Below are positions 1 through 6,470 of a DNA stretch of 15,271 nt, piece after piece. The position numbers and the translations under genes were made by a program. Position 1 is the stretch's first letter, and each line of letters starts with the position of its first letter. Below the pieces are notes generated by a model. It did no database searches. It had not been told where the DNA came from and worked only from the letters and a program-made list of their open reading frames with translations. The stretch comes from RGIG1959 sp045604545 (GTDB lineage: Bacteria; Bacillota; Clostridia; Oscillospirales; Acutalibacteraceae). The stretch spans positions 1 through 15,271 of the forward strand of contig JAZUOG010000086.1 of the NCBI GenBank assembly GCA_045604545.1, read 5' to 3'.

Positions 1-110
1 CAAGCAAAACACGGTAGCAATTTTGCAAAGTGTAGAAATACGCAAAATTCCCGAAAGTGCATATTGACTTGTGATACTGGCTACATTGAAGAAAAAGCAG
101 AAATGTGATA
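1..110 (+). repeat. Left arm of a 110-bp inverted repeat
   Basis: Reading 1-110 against the reverse complement of 415-524 gives 107 of 110 identical bases, with no gaps. The mismatches are at positions 51, 77 and 92. Homology ends sharply at 110 on the inner side. The outer side is the window edge, so the arm may be longer. No coding sequence is evident in it. The arms enclose about 304 bp holding a truncated thioredoxin gene and its promoter. It could be one side of an invertible cassette, a terminal inverted repeat of a small mobile element, or a fold-back assembly artefact. The three mismatches argue somewhat against an artefact. Confidence 0.9.
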
Positions 111-179
111 AGTCGGAGGCCAAGCGGTCTTAGGAAGACAAATAAGGCAGTCAACTCCTTGGCTCACAGAACGACATGG

Positions 180-347
180 CTACGATCCGACTTTGATGTC
201 GGGGCGCTCATCAGCGATTTTCTCAACAATCGGTACTACCATTCGGCAGGGGCCGCACCATGGTGCCCAAAAGTCCAGAAGGACTTTCTTATCGGAATTT
301 AATACTTCATTTTGAAAATTGTTTTTATTGATATTGATAGCAGACAT
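180..347 (-). pseudogene. trxA: Thioredoxin, N-terminal half only (truncated)
   Basis: The minus-strand reading frame starts at an ATG at 345-347 behind a strong AAGGAGG site (about 7 nt away) and runs 55 codons to a TAG at 180-182. It reads MSAININKNN..., then VLLDFWAPWCGPCRMVVPIV, then a helix ending in DIKVG. This matches the first half of bacterial thioredoxin, including the redox-active WCGPC motif (Cys31, Cys34). Full thioredoxins are about 105 residues; the second half, with the cis-Pro loop and the last strands, is missing. Similarity stops abruptly after DIKVG, where a normal protein continues into the next strand, and an in-frame stop follows one residue later. The sequence from 179 down to 111 shows no thioredoxin remainder in any frame. 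The gene is therefore broken by a rearrangement or a chimeric join, not by a point mutation. A 55-residue product would not be expected to fold as thioredoxin. Confidence 0.85.
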
Positions 348-379
348 ATTTACGTCCTCCTTTTTTTCTTTGTGGCTTC

Positions 380-412
380 ATTATATCACAGCTTTTGACA
401 TCGTTCTGTGAT
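380..412 (-). promoter_or_regulatory. Promoter with possible operator for the thioredoxin fragment
   Basis: On the minus strand a perfect TATAAT (380-385) lies about 33 nt upstream of the ATG and is preceded by an extended -10 TG. The -35 match is weak. A dyad, ATCACAG (385-391) and CTGTGAT (406-412) with a 14-nt spacer, overlaps the -10/-35 region and could be a repressor site. The dyad lies just inside the right repeat arm. Confidence 0.5.
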
Positions 413-414
413 GA

Positions 415-524
415 TATCACATTTCTGCTTTTACTTCAATGTAGCCAATATCACAAGTCAATATGCACTTTCGAGAATTTTGCGTATTTCTACACTTTGC
501 AAAATTGCTACCGTGTTTTGCTTG
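415..524 (-). repeat. Right arm of the 110-bp inverted repeat
   Basis: This is the inverted partner of 1-110. On the inner side it begins just beyond the dyad in the thioredoxin promoter region. On the outer side similarity is followed only to 524 because its partner reaches the window edge. The sequence beyond 524 is not recognisable as a gene. Confidence 0.9.
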
Positions 525-780
525 CTGTCTACGTACAGGTTGCGATAAAAAACATTTCTTCTTTGTCTACTGCGGATCCATTTTGGATATAGAAAGAAAA
601 AACGACCACCGGTGTTGAGAAAATTCAACGACTGCGAGGTTGTTTTGACCACAGTTTATCCCACATCTGCAACCGGAACATACGGACACAACGGAAATAA
701 AAGCACCAAAGAGGATGTGATTTTGAGCAGAAAGGGTTAGGAATAACCGGAAACGTCTATAAATCTGGTGTTTTTTACCA
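525..780. other. No gene recognised; AT-rich stretch left of the tRNA junction
   Basis: Both strands were read. Only short open frames without ribosome binding sites or family resemblance are present. The sequence is visibly richer in A and T than the gene-dense part of the window. It abuts the tRNA fragment at 781, so it would be the terminal part of an integrated element if that reading is right. No integrase gene is visible. Confidence 0.5.
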
Positions 781-825
781 TTTGGGAGCAAGATGCTGCA
801 GGTTCGAGTCCTGTCACTTCGACCA
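781..825 (+). tRNA. 3' half of tRNA-Pro(UGG): likely attachment-site remnant
   Basis: The bases fit the 3' half of a class I tRNA exactly. The anticodon loop is TTTGGGA at 781-787 (anticodon TGG, followed by G37 as in proline tRNAs). Next come the 3' anticodon strand 788-792, a 5-nt variable loop 793-797, the T stem GCAGG/CCTGT with loop TTCGAGT (798-814), the 3' acceptor strand CACTTCG (815-821), discriminator A822 and encoded CCA (823-825). The implied first base is C, matching the C1:G72 pair of bacterial tRNA-Pro. The 5' half is missing: the bases before 781 do not pair with 788-792, and no CGAAGTG acceptor strand occurs upstream. A break in the anticodon loop is typical of tyrosine-integrase att sites. 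Alternatives are a deletion remnant or an assembly join. Confidence 0.8.
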
Positions 826-828
826 AAT

Positions 829-880
829 AAGAACGAAAGCTATGATACCATTGGTATTGCACCTTTCGTTCTTTTTCTTT
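829..880 (+). terminator. Rho-independent terminator after the tRNA fragment
   Basis: An 11-bp perfect stem (829-839 with 863-873) is followed by a T-rich tract to about 880. The 23-nt loop contains a smaller dyad, ATACCA/TGGTAT. It starts three bases after the CCA end, so it is the natural terminator of the original tRNA gene. This supports the right side of the junction being the chromosomal side. Confidence 0.8.
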
Positions 881-1189
881 TCCCAAAAACCTTGTCATAA
901 GACATTTCGGCTTTCCGGCACAAAAATCAATCTTCATCATAGATATCCTGTCAGGCTAGGAGGTTTTTAGGTATTCCCCGCTTTCTTCTCCGTTTTCTCA
1001 AACTTCCAATATGACCCATCGGCATAATCTTCGCGAAACCACGCGTTTAACGCGTGGTTTTCTTTTTTAGATCGTGTATGGCTAAAAAACGGAGAACATC
1101 CATTATTTTCCTCGATCTACCGTTAATGGCGACTATCCCGAACAAGTCATCCGTGTGACATATCAAAGAAGGTACGCATAGCATGATAA
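881..1189. other. Intergenic stretch without an intact gene
   Basis: The stretch holds one strong hairpin (1036-1068). On the minus strand a 49-codon open frame (967-1116) has a coding-like C-terminal end (DYADGSYWKFEK) but no start codon or ribosome binding site. It may be a gene remnant, but the hairpin lies inside it. Nothing else was recognised. Confidence 0.4.
1036..1068 (+). terminator. Strong stem-loop terminator
   Basis: A perfect 10-bp stem (1036-1045 with 1051-1060), a 5-nt loop and a following TCTTTTTT tract form a classical terminator for plus-strand transcription. No intact plus-strand gene precedes it, so it is probably orphaned from a lost gene or is a second tRNA-locus terminator. 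Confidence 0.75.
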
Positions 1190-1456
1190 TGTCGAGCAGC
1201 AGGTCCACAGGGTCCTGTCGGTGAAACGGGTCAATTACTGCTCACATTAAACGGTGAAGATCCGGCGTATACCGTCGTCGGCAGGGCGACCGGTGCCTCT
1301 CAGATCGTCGGTATGGCTCTTGTGGAAACGACCGCCGCAAACGCAACTCTGACCGTGCGCAACCCCGCAGGCAACGCTGCCGCTCTCACCATTACACCGC
1401 TCGCAGGCGGGACACGTCCCGTTTCTGCGCATCTCGTCATCATGCAGATCGGATGA
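1190..1456 (+). pseudogene. Collagen-like surface protein, C-terminal fragment
   Basis: The frame from 1190 to the TGA at 1454-1456 has no usable start codon and is closed upstream by TAA at 1187. It begins with three Gly-X-Y triplets (GPQGPVGETG). These are followed by a beta-rich domain containing TTAANATLTVRNPAGNAAAL, then TPLAGGTRPVSAHLVIMQIG at the end. Collagen-repeat proteins of Firmicutes, including exosporium BclA-type proteins, end in such a domain after long triplet runs. Here the N-terminus and nearly all the triplets are gone. A terminator (1474-1519) sits 17 nt after the stop, as for a once-functional gene. Triplet tracts are prone to deletion, which may explain the loss. Assembly collapse of a repetitive collagen tract is another possibility. 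Confidence 0.75.
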
Positions 1457-1473
1457 CATCTGTAACGTAAAAC

Positions 1474-1519
1474 GATCCCCGCTGTTTGGAAATAGCTTCC
1501 AACAGCGGGGATCATTTTT
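1474..1519 (+). terminator. Terminator, possibly bidirectional
   Basis: A roughly 16-bp stem (GATCCCCGCTGTT... at 1474 onward pairs with ...AACAGCGGGGATC ending at 1512) is followed by ATTTTTAA. On the minus strand a GTTTT run follows the same stem, so it may also end transcription of the dockerin gene about 110 nt downstream of its stop. Nothing else is recognisable in 1520-1624. Confidence 0.8.
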
Positions 1520-1624
1520 AATGCGGATCAAGTAAATAGGAACCATCGAAAACAATGGTATGTTGGGGACTTTGATAATTGCCGCAACATTGTCCCTTCT
1601 TTTTCATTCGTCGCTTTTACGACA

Positions 1625-3676
1625 TTACAGAGTATTGGCGCAGGCGAGAAGAATAAGGCGAACATCATAGCTGTTAAGCTTGCCGTCATCGTTCATATCC
1701 GCGACAGCTGCCTGTTCCTCCGTCAGATTTTCTTGCCCCAAAATCGCTTTCAGCGTCAAACGGGCATCCGAGGTATCGACTTCACCGTTGCCATCGGCAT
1801 CACCCATCACAGACATCTCAAACAGCGGCTCGATACGCATGGTGTGATAACCGGTATCGTTATCGCTATAGAGAATGCTCTTCAGATAATAGGTCTCACC
1901 GGCGGTGAATTCCTCTTCCAGGCGGTACTGACCGTTACCGCCACCGTCGTCGTTGGAATAAAACAGTTCCCACTCGGAAGTATACACATACAGTTTATTA
2001 TCAAACACATCCTCACCCGGCTCAGCATACACAGCGTACATTCCACTGAATTTCGGGGTGAATGTGAAATAGGCACCGTCACCGGGGTTAGTGATCTCAA
2101 CAGGAATATCAACGTTGAGCTTCGCCTTAGAAATGGATGTTTCATCCGCCTTCGTCACCGTGAAATCAACCGCGCTTATTTCCGCTTCGCACTCAAGCAG
2201 AACATCATAATAATACGTTTTATTTGCCAGCAGTTCGTATGTCAGGCTGAAGGAAGCGCTGTCGGTATCGTTGTAGCGAAGCTGATCATTCTCATCACTG
2301 ACGGAAACAGCGACAGCGGCATTCTCTCCGATCGCCTCGGAAGAAGTGATCGTATAAAGCCCGGACACTGTGGGGGTAAATGCATAACGTGCCGCCCCGC
2401 CGTAGTCACTTTCGCGCCCCTCCAACGTATAGGTCGTATCAAGCTCGATCTCATCAACAGCAAAAACCGTCACATGGATGGAATCGGTCAGACCGAGATC
2501 GGTTGTCACCGTGACAGTGGCTTCGCCGCCGCCGACCGCGATGAGCGTTTTGTCTTCTACTCTGACCACCGTGTCATCCGAAGATGTGACGACATAGTCC
2601 TCCTGCCAGGCTCCTTCAGGAGAAAATGTGACATAAATATCCATACTACCGCCTTGATCCATGACAATATCGCCGCAATCGATGCTCACGGAGTCCGCGG
2701 TGATCATCTTTTTAAGGCAGGCTTTGAAGGAACCGACAGCCTGCGAGTCATACAGTTCAAGCATAAGATAGACGGTTTCACCGGCTTGCAACGCCACTTG
2801 TGCAGAGACGTTGACATCTTCCCCGCCGTCATCGTTGTATTCCCGTTCGGAATATTCGGCATCATACACCCATGCACGCGGGTCAATTGCGTTATCGGGA
2901 GTTTGGGAAATAATATCATAGGAATACAGACAATAGTAGCCCGTCTCTTCCGGTGTAAATGCAAAATATCGTTTGGTTTCTTCACGGGTCTCAAAGCCGG
3001 TCATTTCGATGGTCTTCTCTTCATCAAGTGTCCATGTACCTGTCACGGGAATGACCTTGACCCAGCACGTATCGGTCAGCCCGTTCAGCGTTGTCGCGGT
3101 GATCGCGGCTTCGCCCGCCGCAAGGAAGCTCATTTTGCCGTTCTGATCCACCGCTACCACATCATTGTCGGAAGATTCCCATGTCAGTGTTGCATCGGCA
3201 GTTTCGGGATACACATGTGCAATCAGTGTTTCCTCTGTGCCGGCAAACCGTGTAATAGCATATTCATCAAAAAAAACATCTGTGGGCAAGGAGACAGCGA
3301 CAACCATCGTATAGCTTCCCTCGTTGTTAAGATCGAATTCATAAGCCTTCAGATAGTAAGTCTCGCCTGCAACCATATCATAGGTGATGCAAAAATTAGA
3401 CCCCTCTGCATCATCGTTTTCGGCAATCAGTTCCATCGACGAATTATACAGCGCCGCAACCGGATCGACATCGACTTCATCAGAGGATGTGATCGAATAC
3501 GTTCGGCTTTTTTCGGGAGTGAACTGATACCATTTCACGTCGCCGACTGTCAGCGTAACGGTAACTTCCTCGTCAAGCGTCAGCACTGTGTATTCCTCAG
3601 CAAATGCCGCCATCGGAACAAGCAGACTCGCAAGCATCGTCACGGCAAGCAATACACTCAAGAATCTCTTTGTCAT
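1625..3676 (-). CDS. Secreted modular protein with BIG2-like and PPC-like domains and C-terminal dockerin
   Basis: A protein of 683 residues. The start is set at the ATG at 3674-3676 because AAAGGAGA lies 9 nt upstream; the longer frame to 3703 has no such support. Residues 1-26 are a signal peptide (hydrophobic core, AFA cleavage site). The mature part repeats two kinds of module. About 28-127, 214-322, 410-508 and 513-616 resemble bacterial pre-peptidase C-terminal (PPC) beta-sandwiches, each with FTP...Y and AGETYYLK-like segments. About 135-209 and 326-404 resemble BIG2 Ig-like domains (LTWESSDNDVVAVDQNGK; TAGEA/GGGEA motifs). Residues 624-683 form a type I dockerin with two calcium loops (D626-D637 and D660-D671). 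Dockerins bind cohesins on scaffoldins. No catalytic domain is visible, so I infer a structural or adhesive cell-surface or cellulosome-like component. It has its own promoter and is monocistronic. Confidence 0.85.
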   Translation of the reverse strand: MTKRFLSVLLAVTMLASLLVPMAAFAEEYTVLTLDEEVTVTLTVGDVKWYQFTPEKSRTYSITSSDEVDVDPVAALYNSSMELIAENDDAEGSNFCITYDMVAGETYYLKAYEFDLNNEGSYTMVVAVSLPTDVFFDEYAITRFAGTEETLIAHVYPETADATLTWESSDNDVVAVDQNGKMSFLAAGEAAITATTLNGLTDTCWVKVIPVTGTWTLDEEKTIEMTGFETREETKRYFAFTPEETGYYCLYSYDIISQTPDNAIDPRAWVYDAEYSEREYNDDGGEDVNVSAQVALQAGETVYLMLELYDSQAVGSFKACLKKMITADSVSIDCGDIVMDQGGSMDIYVTFSPEGAWQEDYVVTSSDDTVVRVEDKTLIAVGGGEATVTVTTDLGLTDSIHVTVFAVDEIELDTTYTLEGRESDYGGAARYAFTPTVSGLYTITSSEAIGENAAVAVSVSDENDQLRYNDTDSASFSLTYELLANKTYYYDVLLECEAEISAVDFTVTKADETSISKAKLNVDIPVEITNPGDGAYFTFTPKFSGMYAVYAEPGEDVFDNKLYVYTSEWELFYSNDDGGGNGQYRLEEEFTAGETYYLKSILYSDNDTGYHTMRIEPLFEMSVMGDADGNGEVDTSDARLTLKAILGQENLTEEQAAVADMNDDGKLNSYDVRLILLACANTL

Positions 3677-3732
3677 ATTATCACATCTCCTTTGCGAGAC
3701 CATAGCACCAATTTGTATACTATGCTATAGTC

Positions 3733-3761
3733 AGTATAACAGACAATGGTTTTCGCGTCAA
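3733..3761 (-). promoter_or_regulatory. Sigma-A promoter of the dockerin gene
   Basis: On the minus strand TTGACG (3756-3761), a 17-nt spacer and TATACT (3733-3738) form a near-consensus promoter. It lies between the upstream terminator and the ribosome binding site at 3686-3693. Confidence 0.8.
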
Positions 3762-3768
3762 TACACGC

Positions 3769-3804
3769 AAAACAATCCGCAGAGAAATTTCTGCGGATTG
3801 TTTT
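3769..3804 (-). terminator. Terminator of the cyclase-peroxidase operon
   Basis: A 15-bp stem (3769-3783 with 3790-3804) ends in a TTTT run on the minus strand and overlaps the stop codon of the peroxidase gene (3803-3805). It lies only 8 nt from the -35 box of the next promoter, so it insulates the dockerin gene from read-through. Confidence 0.8.
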
Positions 3805-4255
3805 ATAATTCCGCAAGGATTTCAGCGGCGTTGGTATCGGGCTTGACTTTCGGAAGAATCTTTTCGATAACACCCTGTTCGTCAATAACAAAGGTGGTGC
3901 GGACAACGCCGAAACTCACCTTGCCGTACAGCTTCTTTTCCTGCCACACGCCGTAGCGCTCAATGGCTGTCCGATCGGGATCGGACAAGAGCACAAACGG
4001 AAGATCGTGTTTCTCGGCAAATCGGACATGGGAAGCGACACTGTCCTTACTGATGCCGACAACCTCCACATTGCGGCGTTGAAACTCGCCGTAATGTCCC
4101 GCAAAAGCACACGCTTGTCGCGTGCAACCCGGAGTGTTATCCTTCGGATAAAAATAGAGCACCACTTTTTTGCCGAGGAAATCGGACAAGGATACCGTTT
4201 TGCCGTTCGCATCTGTCAACGTAAAATCAGGTGCTTTGTCACCTTGTTTAAGCAT
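3803..4255 (-). CDS. bcp: Thioredoxin-dependent peroxiredoxin, BCP/PrxQ type
   Basis: A protein of 150 residues, the usual length for this family. It reduces hydrogen peroxide and organic hydroperoxides in the cytosol, taking electrons from thioredoxin. The N-terminus has GDKAPDFTL, followed by VVLYFYPKDNTPGCTRQAC. Cys44 in the TPGCT motif is the peroxidatic cysteine, and Cys49, five residues later, matches the resolving cysteine of atypical two-cysteine PrxQ proteins. The PKDNTPGCT segment supplies the conserved Thr41 and Pro42 of the active site. An AAAAGGAG site precedes the ATG. It follows the cyclase gene by 23 nt and is co-transcribed with it. Together with the broken thioredoxin gene and the reductases nearby, it adds to a redox theme, but no functional link to those genes is shown. 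Confidence 0.93.
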   Translation of the reverse strand: MLKQGDKAPDFTLTDANGKTVSLSDFLGKKVVLYFYPKDNTPGCTRQACAFAGHYGEFQRRNVEVVGISKDSVASHVRFAEKHDLPFVLLSDPDRTAIERYGVWQEKKLYGKVSFGVVRTTFVIDEQGVIEKILPKVKPDTNAAEILAEL

Positions 4256-4278
4256 GGCTGTCTCTCCTTTTTACTGTC

Positions 4279-4839
4279 TCAATTCACTTCGGCGATCACC
4301 CTGCAGGGAAGTCCCGTGAGTTCGGTGAAGGTCATCGGGTACGTATGCGCGATGAAACGACCGCCGTTTTCAAGTACCTCGTCGAAACGGCGTAAATTCT
4401 CAACGACAAATACGCCTCTGTCGGCACAATACTGATCCTTCGGTGTGTGCTGTGCGCCTCTGCGAATTCCCGCAAAGTCAACTCCGATGATGGAAACGCC
4501 TTTATCAACAAGTGCATTGATCAGCGCATCGGACAGTTGCGGATGTTGTGAGAAGTAGACACGTGTGCCGTAGGGTTCTTTGTCGATAAAACCCGTGTAA
4601 AACGCAACAAACATATCCTTTTGAACGTCATCAAGGTGGATATCACCGAGGTCGATATCCCGTCCCTCAACCCCGCTCACATCAAATACAACGCCTTGTC
4701 GTCTGGTATATGCCAGCGGGAACTCCTTGTTCATTACATCAAAATGCGTGCCGAGATGACCGGCAAGCTCCTTTTTCTCTGATGCCAGTGCATCTGCCGT
4801 CATCTGCGGTGTGATGGCGAGGGTCAGATCGATCAGCAT
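4279..4839 (-). CDS. Cyclase family protein (kynurenine formamidase-like metal hydrolase)
   Basis: A protein of 186 residues. The ATG at 4837-4839 is chosen because the AGGGGA site lies at proper spacing from it; the GTG two codons upstream is too close. The sequence begins LIDLTLAITPQM and carries HLGTHFDV, the HxGTHxD metal-binding signature of the cyclase/kynurenine formamidase superfamily. Later conserved segments are GVSIIGVDFAGIRRG and TYPMTFTELTGLPCRVIAEV. The proteins hydrolyse amides or esters with a divalent metal. The real substrate here is unknown, and the protein is somewhat shorter than classical KynB (about 208). No other tryptophan-catabolic gene is nearby, so formamidase activity is only one possibility. 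It is the first gene of the operon with the peroxidase. Confidence 0.88.
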   Translation of the reverse strand: MLIDLTLAITPQMTADALASEKKELAGHLGTHFDVMNKEFPLAYTRRQGVVFDVSGVEGRDIDLGDIHLDDVQKDMFVAFYTGFIDKEPYGTRVYFSQHPQLSDALINALVDKGVSIIGVDFAGIRRGAQHTPKDQYCADRGVFVVENLRRFDEVLENGGRFIAHTYPMTFTELTGLPCRVIAEVN

Positions 4840-4872
4840 AGCCACTTCCCCTTTGTTTATATTGTTTCTTTG

Positions 4873-4901
4873 ATTATAGCAATAATCACCGATTTATGCA
4901 A
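4873..4901 (-). promoter_or_regulatory. Promoter of the cyclase-peroxidase operon
   Basis: On the minus strand TTGCAT (4896-4901), a 17-nt spacer and a perfect TATAAT (4873-4878) are seen upstream of the AAAGGGGA ribosome binding site. Confidence 0.78.
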
Positions 4902-4924
4902 TCCTACTTTTTTTGTATTTCCTA

Positions 4925-4953
4925 TAGGCAAACGCGACAAATTTTGGTATAAT
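4925..4953 (+). promoter_or_regulatory. Promoter of the AGCS transporter gene
   Basis: TAGGCA (4925-4930), a 17-nt spacer and TATAAT (4948-4953) with an extended -10 TG. It is back to back with the divergent operon promoter. The AAGGAG site at about 4982 serves the ATG at 4998. Confidence 0.78.
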
Positions 4954-4997
4954 ATAGAAAAACACGGCGAGATCACATAAAAAGGAGAAAATAAAAT

Positions 4998-6464
4998 ATG
5001 TTTGAAAGTATCGTTTCATGGCTCAACGATGCGCTGTATAGCTATATACTGATCATTGTGCTGGTACTCGGCGGTATTTATTTTACCGTACGCACCAAGT
5101 GCGTGCAATTTCGCCTGCTCGGCGAGCAATTCCGCGCCGTCACCGAAAAGCCGAAGGACGGCAAGGGTGTCTCCTCGTTTCAGGCACTGATGGTCTCCAC
5201 CGCCTCCCGCGTCGGCACAGGCAACATCATCGGTGTGTCAACAGCGTTATGCTCGGGCGGCTTCGGCGCGATCTTCTGGATGTGGGTCATCGCCATCATC
5301 GGTGCCGCCTCCGCGTTTGTGGAAAGCACCTTGGCACAGATCTATAAAAAGCGCGGTCCCGAAGGCAGCTACGGCGGCCCTGCCTATTACATCGAAGGGG
5401 CGCTCAAATGCCGCCCGCTCGCCATTGTGTTTTCGATCCTGCTGGTGCTGACCTACGGTGTCGGCTTCAATATGCTCGCGTCCTATAACCTGCAATCGAC
5501 GTTTTCGTCCTATAGCTTTTACGACGCCACACTCGCCGATGCGGCAAGCATTTTCTCGGTCGATCTGGCAGATTCCGCGATCGGCGGTTTTCAGTTTGTG
5601 CCATGGCTGATCGGTCTGATCGTTGCGGCGCTCGTATGCTTCTGCCTGTTCGGCGGCGGCAAGCGCATCATCAGCGCTACCACGCTGATCGTGCCGGTGA
5701 TGGGCGTGGCATACATCCTTATGGCGCTGATCATCACGATCATGAACGCTGACCTTCTCCCCTCCATCTTCAAAACCATCTTCACCGATGCGTTTAATTT
5801 TAAGGCGATCTTCGGCGGACTTGCAGGCTCCTGTCTGATGTACGGCATCAAGCGCGGACTGTTCAGTAATGAGGCAGGTGTCGGTTCCGCACCGAACGCC
5901 TCCGCTTCCGCAGAAGTATCTCACCCCGTCAAGCAAGGACTTGTGCAGGTGCTGTCCGTCTTTATCGACACCATTCTTGTGTGCTCGGCAACCGCATTCA
6001 TGTGCATGTCCTCCGGTGTGACGCCGTCTTCCGATAAAGCCGGTGCGCCGTATGTGCAAGAAGCCGTGCAAACCGCTCTCGGCGACTTCGGTCCCGTTTT
6101 CATCACCGTTGCCATGATTCTGTTTGCGTTCACCACATTGATCGGTAACCTGTTCTATGTCGACAAAGCGTTCTCACATATTCTTCGCAAAACGCCCGGC
6201 AAAGCCTTCAACACAGTGTATTATATCGTTGCCTCGCTCCTTATCTTTATCGGTGCGGGACTCAGCGCCGATCTGCTGTGGGGCATCGCCGATATCACAA
6301 TGGGAGCAATGACACTCATCAATATGCCCGTCATTATCTTCCTCGGCGGCCACGTATTTCGTGCGCTTGATGATTATCTGTACCAGCGCCGTCTTGGGAA
6401 AAATCCCGTTTTTCGCGCGAGCAACATTAACTTGCCGCATAAAACGGATTATTGGCAGGATTAA
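4998..6464 (+). CDS. Sodium:alanine/glycine symporter, AGCS family
   Basis: A protein of 488 residues with about ten or eleven hydrophobic segments, in the normal size range of the alanine-or-glycine:cation symporter family (AlsT/DagA/AgcS). It imports alanine, glycine or related small amino acids with sodium across the cytoplasmic membrane. Family hallmarks are visible: an N-terminal WLNDALYSYILIIVLVLGG helix; FQALMVSTASRVGTGNIIGV near residues 61-80, the most conserved part of the family; GSYGGPAYYIEGAL near 123-135; and GLFSNEAGVGSAPNASASA in the second half. The usual sequence in that last motif is very similar, so binding residues appear intact. It is monocistronic, with its own promoter and a terminator right after the stop. 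Substrate and cation cannot be decided from sequence alone. Confidence 0.93.
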   Translation: MFESIVSWLNDALYSYILIIVLVLGGIYFTVRTKCVQFRLLGEQFRAVTEKPKDGKGVSSFQALMVSTASRVGTGNIIGVSTALCSGGFGAIFWMWVIAIIGAASAFVESTLAQIYKKRGPEGSYGGPAYYIEGALKCRPLAIVFSILLVLTYGVGFNMLASYNLQSTFSSYSFYDATLADAASIFSVDLADSAIGGFQFVPWLIGLIVAALVCFCLFGGGKRIISATTLIVPVMGVAYILMALIITIMNADLLPSIFKTIFTDAFNFKAIFGGLAGSCLMYGIKRGLFSNEAGVGSAPNASASAEVSHPVKQGLVQVLSVFIDTILVCSATAFMCMSSGVTPSSDKAGAPYVQEAVQTALGDFGPVFITVAMILFAFTTLIGNLFYVDKAFSHILRKTPGKAFNTVYYIVASLLIFIGAGLSADLLWGIADITMGAMTLINMPVIIFLGGHVFRALDDYLYQRRLGKNPVFRASNINLPHKTDYWQD

Positions 6465-6470
6465 CACAAC

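Noticed and set aside
105..302. 65-codon plus-strand frame inside the inverted repeat
   Set aside because: It is antisense to the thioredoxin fragment, has no ribosome binding site, and matches no family.
567..791. 74-codon minus-strand frame left of the tRNA fragment
   Set aside because: It starts within the tRNA junction, has no ribosome binding site, and I recognise no family. The evidence is too weak to call it a gene.
781..825. Split tRNA or group I intron in tRNA-Pro
   Set aside because: No 5' half lies upstream within the window, and 525-780 shows no recognisable intron core. An attachment-site remnant explains the data more simply.
737..940. Minus-strand frame containing EVTGLEPAASCSQ
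   Set aside because: This is the familiar false translation of a tRNA gene's antisense strand. It helps confirm the tRNA fragment and is not a protein.
1733..3730. Very long open frame on the plus strand, antisense to the dockerin protein gene
   Set aside because: It is a shadow: the minus-strand frame has a signal peptide, recognisable domains, a promoter and a ribosome binding site. The antisense product is rich in Arg, His, Ile and Cys, with no domain pattern and no ribosome binding site.
5247..6071. 274-codon minus-strand frame inside the AGCS transporter gene
   Set aside because: Composition (Asp, Arg, His and Gly-rich) is that of an antisense shadow, and the transporter reading is unambiguous.
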